Shown: positions 50,475 through 59,280 of the stretch, one piece after another | How the letters are laid out: every line of letters begins with the position of its first letter | Position numbering within the stretch: position 1 is the stretch's first letter | Source: an uncultured Collinsella sp. | GTDB lineage: Bacteria; Actinomycetota; Coriobacteriia; Coriobacteriales; Coriobacteriaceae | Assembly: GCA_900757505.1 (NCBI GenBank) | Contig: CAAEOE010000013.1 | Span: 1 to 64,000, forward strand | Length of the DNA stretch: 64,000 bases | Direction: 5' to 3' | Program-made: the position numbers and the translations under genes | Notes under the pieces: model-generated | Told to the model about the DNA's origin: nothing | The model's database searches: none | Seen by the model: the letters and a program-made list of their open reading frames with translations, nothing else

Positions 50475-51113
50475 TTCCCTGCTCTACAGTCCTGCGCAAG
50501 ACGAAGGCCACATTAAGTGGCCTTCTTTGCGTGCGGAACTCGCGATGAACTTCGAGCCCGCCGCTCGGGAGGGCGCCCCTTTATTGACGAAAGGCCTAAT
50601 AAGCGGATATTCCATGCCCGGATGTATTCAGAGCGGGACGGGCTTTCCGGATGGGCGGTGTTTCGGAAAGTGTGTCCCAGAATCGGCGCTCAGAGTGGTC
50701 CCCACTTTCCGGTTGATGTCTTGTCCGGAAACTATGTCCCGGAATTAAGGCTTGGAATGGGATGCACTTTCCGGTTGAGAGCCTTAGCGGAAAGTGCGAC
50801 CCGGAATTTACTCTTGAAGTGGGATGCGCTTTCCCAACAGGCCCTCAAGCGGAAACTGCGTCCCATTCCGAAGGCAGATTCCGGGACACACTTTCCGAAT
50901 ACAAAGAAGGCCACTTAATGTGGCCTTCAACTTATATATGTTCAGCGGATACCCCCATGACAAGCCGTGCTCCAACAACAAGGCGTCTGTCCGGGCGGAG
51001 GCATATAAGGTTCATCGCGAGTTCCGCACGCAAAGGAGGCCACTTAATGTGGCCTCCGTCTTGCGCAGGACTGTCCGAGCAGGGAACCTTATATGCCTCC
51101 GCCCGGACAGACG
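50475..51113. repeat. Nested inverted repeats around array B
   Basis: A 76-base block at 50475-50550 recurs inverted at 51010-51086 with very few differences. Each contains a GAAGGCCACATTAAGTGG-type hairpin. A further 30-bp perfect inverted repeat (50984-51013 and 51084-51113, core GGCATATAAGG) lies around the second block, and a third copy of the hairpin sits at 50905-50927. The pieces frame array B. No gene is supported in 50430-51133. Confidence 0.8.
50571..50896. repeat. Array B: nine alternating 14-bp motifs, 30/32-bp spacing
   Basis: Same leader and same design as array A. Motifs start at 50635, 50665, 50697, 50727, 50759, 50789, 50821, 50851 and 50883, again with centres exactly 30 and 32 bp apart and alternating orientation. 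Spacers differ from those of array A in many places, yet lengths are fixed. It begins 142 bases after the last gene of the sipW operon. Confidence 0.9.
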
Positions 51114-51133
51114 TTTCAGTTATGAGCGACCCG

Positions 51134-53434
51134 CTACTTGATCTTCGTCGTGCCCGGTGCCAGGTTGGGGTCGGTCTCGTTGGCCTCGGTCTGGAAGTGC
51201 TCCGTATAGACGTTCTTGCCGTCGCGGAACATCTCGTAGTACTGCATCTTGGCGTAATCCTCGCGCGCCTTGGTGGCGGCTGCGGCAGCGGCGTCGTCAC
51301 CGGTGACGTTGGAGGAGAGCGCCCAGCGCAGGCTGGCGTCCTCGTAGCCGACCGAGTTGATGGCGGGCAGCGACTTGCGCAGCGTCATGTGCGCCTTCTG
51401 GTAGTCGGTCAGCGGTGCGCCGATCAGCTGCATAAGCTGGGTGGACAGGTAGTTGGTAGACAAGTCGTCAACCTCGCTCGTCTGGTCGCAGCCGGCAACG
51501 TCGTAGTTGGCCCAGATGATGTAGTCGGTCTGCCACAGACGCTCCTGGTGGGTGGCGTCGTCCTCGCCGGTAAACCACTTGTCGTTGAACTTGGACGGGA
51601 AGAACGGCTGATGGTCGCCCCAGAACACCACGACCACCTTGCGGTCGAGCTTGCTCAGGGCGTTGAGGAAGTAGCGCAGCGCCTGATCGGACTGCTCGAT
51701 GCACGAGACATACTCGTCGACATCGGAGAGCGTGCCGTCCTCGACGGTCTTGGCGTCCAGATCGGTCGTGTCGATGTTCAGGTGCATCTGCTTGTCGACC
51801 GGCAGCAGACCCGTATCGTAGCCCGAGTGGTTCTGCATGGTCACGTCGAAGATAAACTGAGGATCGGCGTTCTGGTCGAGCAGCTCAAGAATCTTGTCGT
51901 AGGTCGCCTGGTCGGTCACCATGCCGCGCAGGGTATCGGCGCCCTGGAAGTCGTTGATGGACAGGAACTGGTCAAAGCCAAAGTCCTTGTAGACGTTCTC
52001 GCGGTTCCAGTTGGTCGCGTGGTTGGGGTGCATGGCCGTGGTGGAATATCCGAGCGACTTGAACTGCTCTGCCAGGTTCCCGGTCGTTTCCATGTTATAG
52101 ATGGTGTACGGATACACGCCCGAGCCCAGGTTGGCCATGGAGTTGCCGGTCATAAACTCAAACTCGGTATTGGCCGTGCCGCCGCCGTAGGCGCTCACGT
52201 AGAGCTTTCCGCGGCTGAGGCAGTTGGACAGGTTCTTAAAGTACTGCGGACCTTCGTAGCCGGCGCGCATGTTCTGGTAGATCGACAGATCCGAGAACGT
52301 CTCGTTCATGATGGCGATGACCGTGGGCTTCTCGCTGTCGAATTGCTCCTTTGCGGCGGCGCGCTCGTCGCTCTTGGCCGCGTCGGACTTGTCGTAGGCC
52401 TTGGCGTACTTTTTGAGCGTGGCCTTGGCATCGTCGACGGAGTAGTCGGCGGGTTTGGGCGGCTTGATGGACTGCGCTGCGCTAATGAAAGCGGGCAGGT
52501 AGCCCTCGCGCCAGTAGCTCTCGAGCGGGCGCCAGGTGTAGACGGTGATGCCGAGGGTGTTGTAGTAGTCGATGAGCGTGACATGCGCGGTTACGCCGCC
52601 CAGGCACAGCACTGCCACGAGCAGGTTGGTGAGCAGCATGCGCTTGGCGTTGGCGGCACCCTTCTGACGGTGCGGTGCCACCAGGCCGGCGTACTCGCAC
52701 AGCAGCATGGCGATGGCGGTAAAGCCCATGGACAGCACGCAGAACAGCGAGATGGAGAAGGTGTAGCCGTTGCCGGCGACTGCGGCGGCAGTGGAGATGG
52801 CCGAAAGGTCGCCCGGCTGGATGGGCATGGATTTAAACGTGATGACGAAGAACTCGGCAATGCCCAGGACAAAGAGGGCAAAGGTCAGGACCGCGGGAGC
52901 TGCGCCGTGGCGCTGGAATAGGAAGAACAAGCCGACCATGAGCACGGTGATAATGGCCCATTCGAGCAGAATGCACAGGGGGTAGACCCAGGTAAAGTCG
53001 TGGTTGGACGAGACCTCCATGCCCAGCAGCGCAAAGACGCCGGCGAGCAGTAGGCACAAGACGGCGGCGACGAGCGGTTTGCCCACAAAGGCGCCGCGCA
53101 GGCGGGCGAGCTTGCCGGTGAGGGCGGGGGCATCGGGCGCGGCGAACGCAAAGACGCGCGGGGCGATGCGGTCGCGTGCGATGCTGGCCCAAGCGCAGCC
53201 GGTGAGGATGGCATTGGTCAGGATGAGCATCACAAAGGCGAGCGGCTCGTTTTGGGCGACGAGGCCAATGGCGCCCCAAATGGTTAAAAAGAGCTGGAAC
53301 AGGCCGAAGGCGACGCTCCATCCAAGAGCGCTTTTGGCAACGGTGCCCGACTGAGCGCGAATGGCCTTGGCCTCGCGCAAGACAAGGTAGACGGTCGCCG
53401 CAAGACCGACGAGCGAGATGGCGGCAGCGAACAT
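51134..53434 (-). CDS. LTA synthase-family sulfatase, membrane bound
   Basis: A 766-residue LtaS-like protein. Several membrane helices occupy the first 300 residues, then an extracellular sulfatase-fold domain with metal and nucleophile motifs: NETFSDL, GGGTANTEFEFMTGNS (nucleophilic Thr near 418), MQNHSGYD and FWGDHQPFF. LtaS enzymes transfer glycerol phosphate from phosphatidylglycerol to build lipoteichoic or similar polymers. Relatives add phosphoglycerol to other glycans. It is longer than staphylococcal LtaS. ATG at 53434 is chosen since GAGGAG lies seven bases upstream. Its 3' end abuts the repeat cluster. Confidence 0.88.
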   Translation of the reverse strand: MFAAAISLVGLAATVYLVLREAKAIRAQSGTVAKSALGWSVAFGLFQLFLTIWGAIGLVAQNEPLAFVMLILTNAILTGCAWASIARDRIAPRVFAFAAPDAPALTGKLARLRGAFVGKPLVAAVLCLLLAGVFALLGMEVSSNHDFTWVYPLCILLEWAIITVLMVGLFFLFQRHGAAPAVLTFALFVLGIAEFFVITFKSMPIQPGDLSAISTAAAVAGNGYTFSISLFCVLSMGFTAIAMLLCEYAGLVAPHRQKGAANAKRMLLTNLLVAVLCLGGVTAHVTLIDYYNTLGITVYTWRPLESYWREGYLPAFISAAQSIKPPKPADYSVDDAKATLKKYAKAYDKSDAAKSDERAAAKEQFDSEKPTVIAIMNETFSDLSIYQNMRAGYEGPQYFKNLSNCLSRGKLYVSAYGGGTANTEFEFMTGNSMANLGSGVYPYTIYNMETTGNLAEQFKSLGYSTTAMHPNHATNWNRENVYKDFGFDQFLSINDFQGADTLRGMVTDQATYDKILELLDQNADPQFIFDVTMQNHSGYDTGLLPVDKQMHLNIDTTDLDAKTVEDGTLSDVDEYVSCIEQSDQALRYFLNALSKLDRKVVVVFWGDHQPFFPSKFNDKWFTGEDDATHQERLWQTDYIIWANYDVAGCDQTSEVDDLSTNYLSTQLMQLIGAPLTDYQKAHMTLRKSLPAINSVGYEDASLRWALSSNVTGDDAAAAAATKAREDYAKMQYYEMFRDGKNVYTEHFQTEANETDPNLAPGTTKIK

Positions 53435-53647
53435 GCTGAGACTCCTCACAAACTAAAACCTACGAAAGCGGGGGTTTACCCGATTGTTACCAAGATATGC
53501 GCTGCATTTGGTGACTGCGCACAACAACCAGCCATAATAACGCGCGTGCGTGGCGGTGTTGCGCAATGTAGCGGCGACCTGCGCGATAATGGACGGGAAT
53601 TACACGGAAACGTAAAGGCTTCTTAAAGAAATGGCGAGGGTAGGGCG

Positions 53648-54520
53648 ATGAGCGAGCAGGTTTGCAAGGCGGACATGGGCAGCGACGGAGCTGCGGTCGT
53701 GGATACATACGGCTATCCGGTCGAGACTACGGGCAACGCGGTGCTGGACATCTTGGAGCATCGCTCGTCTACGCGTGCCTTCGCGCGTGATGACGATGAC
53801 CGTCCCGTGGCGGTGACCGACGAACAGCGGGCGGCGATTCTGCATGCGGCGAGCCGTGCGCCGTCGGCAGGCGCCATGATGATGTATTCCATCGTGAGCA
53901 TTCGTGAGCAGGCCACATTGGACCGCCTGGCCGACCTGTGCGATCATCAGCCCATGATCGCCAAGGCGCCCTGGGCACTCATATTTGTAGTCGACTATGC
54001 CAAGTGGATCGATCTGTTTGAGCATGTGGGTTGCTTTGAGCCCGAGTTTGTCGAGCGCACGGGCAAGTCGCCCCGTCGTGCGCCGGGTTTGGGCGACTTT
54101 GCCATCGCGGCCCAGGACGCCGTGATCGCCGCCCAAAACGCCGTGGTTGCCGCCGAGGCCCTGGGGCTGGGGAGCTGCTATATCGGCGATATCGTCGAGA
54201 ACGCCGAGGAAGTTGCCGCACTGCTGGACTTGCCTGCCTATACCATGCCGCTGTCGATGCTCATCATCGGCACGCCCCGTAAGGAGCGCCCGGCAATCGC
54301 GCATCCCGTGGTGAACCTGGTGCACGAGGAGCGTTATTGTCGCGCCGACGCCGCGACGATGGATGCGCAGGTGGCCGAGATGGATGCGATGTTTCGCCCG
54401 CACGCCCGCGAGGTGGGCGAGCGCGTGGTGGATATCTACACACGCAAGCACACCAGTCCCTTTATGACCGAGATGAGCCGCTCCATGGAGTGGTGGTTCA
54501 AAAACTGGCTCGGAAAATGA
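53648..54520 (+). CDS. Nitroreductase-family flavoprotein, large
   Basis: A 290-residue nitroreductase-like protein. LEHRSSTRAFARDD near residue 38 and SRAPSAGAMMMYSI near 77 bind FMN, and AAEALGLGSCYIGDI is the conserved helix. It is longer than usual because of an N-terminal 35 residues and a C-terminal 65-residue tail (RKHTSPFMTEMSRSMEWWFK) seen in related anaerobe proteins. The tail could dock a partner or cover the active site. The substrate is unknown. The gene stands alone and ends in a hairpin. Confidence 0.87.
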   Translation: MSEQVCKADMGSDGAAVVDTYGYPVETTGNAVLDILEHRSSTRAFARDDDDRPVAVTDEQRAAILHAASRAPSAGAMMMYSIVSIREQATLDRLADLCDHQPMIAKAPWALIFVVDYAKWIDLFEHVGCFEPEFVERTGKSPRRAPGLGDFAIAAQDAVIAAQNAVVAAEALGLGSCYIGDIVENAEEVAALLDLPAYTMPLSMLIIGTPRKERPAIAHPVVNLVHEERYCRADAATMDAQVAEMDAMFRPHAREVGERVVDIYTRKHTSPFMTEMSRSMEWWFKNWLGK

Positions 54521-54521
54521 C

Positions 54522-54555
54522 GAATGTGACAAAGGGGCGTCCCTTTGTCACATTC
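54522..54555 (+). terminator. Hairpin after the nitroreductase gene
   Basis: GAATGTGACAAAGGG and its exact 15-base complement with a GCGT loop, directly after the stop. No T tract; it resembles the other dispersed palindromes of this genome in sequence style. Confidence 0.7.
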
Positions 54556-54637
54556 CATATCGCCGCGGTGGCCTAAAGGCCGCATAAATGTTTATCTAGC
54601 TGGGAAAACGGTGCCATTAAAATATGGGCTGATTACC

Positions 54638-54643
54638 TATAAT
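54638..54643 (+). promoter_or_regulatory. -10 box of kup
   Basis: A perfect TATAAT lies 35 bases before the kup start; the -35 region is weak (CATTAA at 54615). The leader is too short for a c-di-AMP (ydaO-type) riboswitch. Confidence 0.6.
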
Positions 54644-54678
54644 CCCGTCGAACGTTAAAATTGGGAGGAAACCGGCTT

Positions 54679-56706
54679 ATGGAACAAAAGGCAAAGGAAG
54701 TAGCCTCGCACGCTGCGATTCCTGTGAGCATCTCGGCGATGCTCGTCACGCTGGGCGTGGTGTATGGCGATATCGGCACCAGCCCCATGTATGTAACCAA
54801 GGCGCTCGTTGCTGGCAACGGCGGCATCGGAAGCGTCACGCAGGAGTTCGTGCTCGGCGCGCTCTCCCTTGTCGTGTGGACGGTCACGTTGCTGACGACC
54901 GTCAAGTACGTGCTGATCTCGCTGCGCGCCGACAACCACGGCGAGGGCGGCATCTTTGCCCTGTACAGCCTGGTCAAGCGCTGCGGCAAGTGGCTCATCA
55001 TCCCCGCCATGCTGGGCGGCGCGGCGCTCCTCGCCGACGGCATCCTGACGCCTGCCGTTACCGTCACCACGGCCATCGAGGGCCTGCGCACCATCCCGGC
55101 GGTCCATGCCGTGCTCGGTGACGACCAGGGTCGTGTCGTCGCCATCACGCTTGCCATCATCATCGCGCTCTTCTTGGTGCAGCGCATCGGCACGGCCAAG
55201 ATCGGTCACGCCTTCGGCCCCATCATGACGCTGTGGTTTTTGTTCCTGGGCGGCACGGGCCTGTTCTTTGTCTGCCAGTATCCCGCGGTGCTGCTGTGCC
55301 TCAACCCGTTGCGTGGCATCGCTTTTCTGCTGAGCCCCAACAACCACGCGGGCATCATGATTCTGGGCAGCTGCTTCCTTGCCACCACCGGTGCTGAGGC
55401 GCTCTACTCCGACATGGGCCATGTGGGCCGCGGCAACATCTACGCCACCTGGCCGTTCGTTAAGTGCTGCCTGCTGCTGTCCTACATGGGCCAGGGCGCG
55501 TGGCTTATCAACAACGCCGGCAACCCGGAGCTCATGGGTATCGCCGACCTCAACCCCTTCTACCAGATGCTCGCCCCGGGTCTGCGCCCCTTTGCCGTCG
55601 GCCTTTCCACCGTCGCGGCCATCATCGCCTCGCAGGCGCTCATCACCGGCGCATTCTCGCTGGTGTCCGAGGCCAGCCGCCTGGACCTCATGCCGCATAT
55701 GCAGGTCTTCTATCCTGCCGAGACCAAGGGCCAGCTCTACATCCCCATGGTCAACAACGTCATGCTCGTGGGCTGCGTCGTCGTGGTGCTGCTGTTCCAG
55801 AACTCGGCGCACATGGAGGCCGCGTACGGCCTGGCCATTACCCTGACCATGATGTGCACGACAATGCTGCTCTTCTTCTATCTGCACGTGGAGCGCAATC
55901 TCAAGGTCGCGCCGTGGATCTTTGCCGCCTTCTTCCTTATGCTCGAGGGCTTCTTCTTTGTGAGCTCGCTCACCAAGTTCTTCCACGGCGGCTATTTCAC
56001 CATCCTTATGGCCGCGCTCATCATGGGCATCATGGTGTGCTGGTACAACGGCACGGCGGTTGAGCAGCGCCAGTTTACGCTGCTGCCGCTGCGCAGCTAT
56101 CTGCCGCAGCTCAAGCGCCTGCGCGACGACGATCGCTACGAGCTCGTGAGCGACAACATCGTGTACCTGACCAAGGACACCAACACCGACTATATCGACC
56201 GCGATATCGTCTACTCGATTTTGGACAAGCACCCCAAGCGCGCTCGTGCCTGGTGGTTCGTGAACGTCGAGACCATGGACGAGCCGCATACCTTTGCCTA
56301 CTCGGTCGAGACGTTCGGCACCGACTACGTATTCCGCGTGCATCTGTACCTGGGCTATAAGATCAACCAGCGCGTCAATGCTTACCTGCGCCAGGTTGTT
56401 CAGGACCTGGCTGCCAGCGGCGAGCTGCCGGCGCAGACGCACGACTACTCGGTCTACAAGGATCCGGGCAACATCGGTACGTTTAAGTTCGTCATGATCC
56501 GCAAGCTGCTGGCGCCCGAAAGCGACGTGGAGCCCAGCGAGCGTACGGCCATCACGCTCAAGTACATCATCCGCCGCGCTGCCGGCACCCCCGCGCGCTG
56601 GTACGGCCTGGAGAACTCCAACGTGAGCTTTGAGTACGTGCCGCTGTTCACCAAGTTTAAGGCCGTGAGCAAGATGCAGCGCCTGGCTCCCGACGAGCGC
56701 CCGTAG
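54679..56706 (+). CDS. kup: KUP-family potassium transporter
   Basis: A 675-residue Kup/HAK potassium-proton symporter with about 12 membrane helices in the first 450 residues and a soluble C-terminal domain. VVYGDIGTSPMYV at about residues 26-38 is the family signature and ion-path segment, and GGIFALYSL follows. ATG at 54679 is chosen because GGGAGGAAACC is well placed. The open frame extends six codons more without support. The two-component pair that follows resembles KdpDE and may regulate it in response to potassium or turgor. Confidence 0.94.
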   Translation: MEQKAKEVASHAAIPVSISAMLVTLGVVYGDIGTSPMYVTKALVAGNGGIGSVTQEFVLGALSLVVWTVTLLTTVKYVLISLRADNHGEGGIFALYSLVKRCGKWLIIPAMLGGAALLADGILTPAVTVTTAIEGLRTIPAVHAVLGDDQGRVVAITLAIIIALFLVQRIGTAKIGHAFGPIMTLWFLFLGGTGLFFVCQYPAVLLCLNPLRGIAFLLSPNNHAGIMILGSCFLATTGAEALYSDMGHVGRGNIYATWPFVKCCLLLSYMGQGAWLINNAGNPELMGIADLNPFYQMLAPGLRPFAVGLSTVAAIIASQALITGAFSLVSEASRLDLMPHMQVFYPAETKGQLYIPMVNNVMLVGCVVVVLLFQNSAHMEAAYGLAITLTMMCTTMLLFFYLHVERNLKVAPWIFAAFFLMLEGFFFVSSLTKFFHGGYFTILMAALIMGIMVCWYNGTAVEQRQFTLLPLRSYLPQLKRLRDDDRYELVSDNIVYLTKDTNTDYIDRDIVYSILDKHPKRARAWWFVNVETMDEPHTFAYSVETFGTDYVFRVHLYLGYKINQRVNAYLRQVVQDLAASGELPAQTHDYSVYKDPGNIGTFKFVMIRKLLAPESDVEPSERTAITLKYIIRRAAGTPARWYGLENSNVSFEYVPLFTKFKAVSKMQRLAPDERP

Positions 56707-56776
56707 TCGACGTCTGCTGTTTGTCTAGCGACTGCGGGCTGCAAAGGCTATACACTTGAAACCACCACAAGGAGGC

Positions 56777-56817
56777 AACCACCGCAAAGGTGCCTGTCCC
56801 CTTTGTGGTGGTTTTTG
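56777..56817 (+). terminator. kup terminator of the ACCACC family
   Basis: AACCACCGCAAAGG pairs with CCTTTGTGGTGGTT (one mismatch) and leads into TTTTTG. It belongs to the palindrome family at 6034 and 6261, here with a T tract that makes termination likely. Confidence 0.75.
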
Positions 56818-56842
56818 TTTTTGAGAGAGGGGCGGGGCGCTG

Positions 56843-58468
56843 ATGGACGTCCGTGCGGACGGCGATATTGCCGAGAACTTTTGGTGGCGGCGTACAACGC
56901 TGACGCGTCGCAGCCCTCTGTATGACGCCTGCGTATCGGCGGGGCTGCTAGCTGCGGCGACGATTGTGGGCGCGCTGCTCGACCATCCGGGGCTCGCGCC
57001 GAGCATCATGATCGTCTATGTGTTCGCTGTGCAGCTGTGCGCCTTCTTTACCTGGAGCCGCCTGTACTGCCTGCTGAGCTCTGCCGCCGCCGTGGCGCTC
57101 TACAACTTCTTGTTTGTCGACCCGCGCTACGCGCTGTCGTTTATCGACCGCGCCTATCCCGGCATGTTCTTCATTATGTTTGCGGTCTCGCTCGTGTCGA
57201 GCTCGATTGCGCTGGCCCTGCGCCGCGCCTTGGCGCAGGCTGCCGCCAGCGACCGTCGCACGCAGATGGTGCTCGAGACCAACCGCATGCTGCAGCGGTG
57301 CGGCGATCAGCAACAGATTGTGCATGCTATGGCAACGCAGCTGGCGCGTCTTTCGGACTGTCCGGTCGTGTGGTATAGCGCCGATGCCGATAACGATGAC
57401 CTGCTGCCGCGCACAACGTACACGGCCGTGGGCGATGCCGCGCCGGTGCACCAGCTGGCGCCGCAGATGCCGCCGCGGCTCTCGGCGTCCGCCTATGTGG
57501 GAACGCCGCTCGATGCCACCTATGGCGCTTCGGCGTTCTATGGCATATACCTGACTGTGCGCTCGGGTGACACCATGGTGCGCGCGGGCGATCCCGCCTC
57601 GGTGGTGGGGGTGCTCGCCATTGTCGCCGAGCCCGATGCGCTGACGCCCGAGGAGCGGACGCTTGCCGATGCCATCGCGAGCGAAGGCGAGCTGGCGCTC
57701 GATCGCGCCCGCGCCATGGAGGCCCGTGAGGAAGCGGCGGTGCTCGCTAAAAACGAGCAGCTGCGCGCCAACTTGTTGCGCTCCATCTCGCACGATTTGC
57801 GCACGCCGCTTACCAGCATTTCGGGTAATGCCGACGTGCTGCTCGACCAGGGCTCGACCGGCACGGCCGTGCTTGACGACCAGACACGCCGCGGTATGCT
57901 CCTATCCATTCGCTCGGACGCGCAATGGCTCAATGCTACCGTCGAGAATCTGCTCGCCATCACCAAGCTCGAGGGCGGCGGCATGCATCTGTCGACCACA
58001 CTCGAGCTCATGGACGATATCGTCGAGGAGGCATTGCGCCACGTAAACCCGGCCGTGCGCGAGCACGACCTCAAGGTGGTGGCGTGCGACGAGCCGGCGC
58101 TCGTCAACGTCGACGCGCGCCTGATGGTGCAGCTGGTGGTCAACCTGGTGAACAACGCCATTACCTACACGCCCGCGGGCTCGCATATCGTGATTTCGAT
58201 TAGCGTCGACGGCGGGTGCGTGAGGTGTTCGGTCGCCGACGACGGCCCGGGCATTGCGCCCGAGGACCGCGAGCGCATCTTTGAGTCGTTCTACACCGCC
58301 AACCATGGCCTGGCCGACAGCTGCCGCAGTGTGGGCTTGGGACTATCCCTGTGCCGCTCCATTATGTTGGCACATGGCGGTAGCATAGAGGTTGCCGCGG
58401 CGGATCCACACGGTTCGGTCTTTACGATTGAGCTTCCCGCCGCCGATGTTTCGTTTGATAAGGAGTAG
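56843..58468 (+). CDS. KdpD-like sensor histidine kinase lacking the KdpD N-domain
   Basis: A 541-residue sensor kinase. Four membrane helices (about 30-135) match the DUF4118 domain of KdpD, with YNFLFVDPRYALSF as its signature. A GAF-like region (about 155-295) follows, then HisKA with SISHDLRTPLTSI (phospho-acceptor His near 316) and HATPase motifs NLVNNAITY and DDGPGIAPEDR. The usual N-terminal KdpD and USP domains of full KdpD (some 400 residues) are absent. So it may sense through the membrane or GAF part only. It sits between kup and the kdpE-like gene. Confidence 0.88.
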   Translation: MDVRADGDIAENFWWRRTTLTRRSPLYDACVSAGLLAAATIVGALLDHPGLAPSIMIVYVFAVQLCAFFTWSRLYCLLSSAAAVALYNFLFVDPRYALSFIDRAYPGMFFIMFAVSLVSSSIALALRRALAQAAASDRRTQMVLETNRMLQRCGDQQQIVHAMATQLARLSDCPVVWYSADADNDDLLPRTTYTAVGDAAPVHQLAPQMPPRLSASAYVGTPLDATYGASAFYGIYLTVRSGDTMVRAGDPASVVGVLAIVAEPDALTPEERTLADAIASEGELALDRARAMEAREEAAVLAKNEQLRANLLRSISHDLRTPLTSISGNADVLLDQGSTGTAVLDDQTRRGMLLSIRSDAQWLNATVENLLAITKLEGGGMHLSTTLELMDDIVEEALRHVNPAVREHDLKVVACDEPALVNVDARLMVQLVVNLVNNAITYTPAGSHIVISISVDGGCVRCSVADDGPGIAPEDRERIFESFYTANHGLADSCRSVGLGLSLCRSIMLAHGGSIEVAAADPHGSVFTIELPAADVSFDKE

Positions 58469-58472
58469 CGCC

Positions 58473-59186
58473 GTGCCGAACTCTGCCGCAAAACCGCTCA
58501 TCTTGGTCGTTGAGGACGATCCCGCCGTCCGCAACCTTATCGTTGCCGCGCTCGAGGCACACGGCTTGCGCCATATGGCGGTGGAGACCGCCCACGCCGC
58601 CATTGCCGCCGCCTCGTCGCAGGCGCCGAGCATTGTGCTGCTCGATCTGGGCCTGCCCGATATGGACGGCGTCAAGGTGGTGGAGTCGGTGCGCGCGTGG
58701 TCGGGCATGCCGATCATCGTGGTCTCGGCACGCAGCGAGGACGCGGACAAGATCCGCGCGCTCGATGCCGGCGCCGACGACTACCTGACCAAGCCGTTTT
58801 CGGTCGAGGAGCTGCTCGCGCGCATTCGCACGACGCTCAGGCGCCTTTCGTATGCGCAAACGGGCGGCGTTGCCTCCGAGGGCTCGTTCGATACCGGTGA
58901 GCTGCATATCAATTATGATGCCGGCATCGCCACGATGGATGGCGAGGAGCTGCATCTGACGCCGATTGAGTACAAGCTTTTGTGCTTGCTGGCGCACAAC
59001 GCCGACAAGGTGCTGACGCACCAGTTTATCTTGCACGAGATTTGGGGCACGGCGACCAAGAGCGACCTGGCGAGCCTGCGTGTCTTTATGGGCACGTTGC
59101 GTAAGAAGATCGAGTCCGACCCCGCGCATCCGCGTTACATCCAAACCCATGTAGGCATTGGCTACCGCCTGGTCACCCAAGGCTAG
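58473..59186 (+). CDS. KdpE-like response regulator
   Basis: A 237-residue OmpR/PhoB-type regulator. The receiver domain begins LILVVEDD, has the phospho-acceptor Asp57 in LLDLGLPD, and ends with DYLTKPF. The winged helix domain includes LTPIEYKLLCLLA and YIQTHVGIGYRLV. GTG at 58473 is chosen: AAGGAG lies seven bases upstream and four bases separate it from the kinase stop. No kdpFABC operon is near, so its likely target is kup or a distant pump. Confidence 0.9.
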   Translation: MPNSAAKPLILVVEDDPAVRNLIVAALEAHGLRHMAVETAHAAIAAASSQAPSIVLLDLGLPDMDGVKVVESVRAWSGMPIIVVSARSEDADKIRALDAGADDYLTKPFSVEELLARIRTTLRRLSYAQTGGVASEGSFDTGELHINYDAGIATMDGEELHLTPIEYKLLCLLAHNADKVLTHQFILHEIWGTATKSDLASLRVFMGTLRKKIESDPAHPRYIQTHVGIGYRLVTQG

Positions 59187-59213
59187 ATCGCCAACCACCA
59201 TCCCAATATGAGT

Positions 59214-59280
59214 TGCGGTGAAATACGGTCTAAATTTGCCTAATTCCAGGCAAAACAGTCCGTATTCCACCGCAACTTTG
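59214..59280. repeat. Dispersed palindrome, family 3, copy 2
   Basis: GTTGCGGTGAAATACGG and CCGTATTCCACCGCAAC form a long stem as at 24915. It fills the convergent gap between the kdpE-like and rRNA methyltransferase genes, and its end touches the stop codon of the latter. Confidence 0.78.

Noticed and set aside
50762..52921. 719-codon plus-strand frame across array B and the sulfatase gene
   Set aside because: It begins in repeat DNA and runs antisense to a gene with clear sulfatase motifs; no domain or ribosome site.
54556..54678. c-di-AMP riboswitch upstream of kup
   Set aside because: The leader after the TATAAT box is under 40 bases, too short for the fold.
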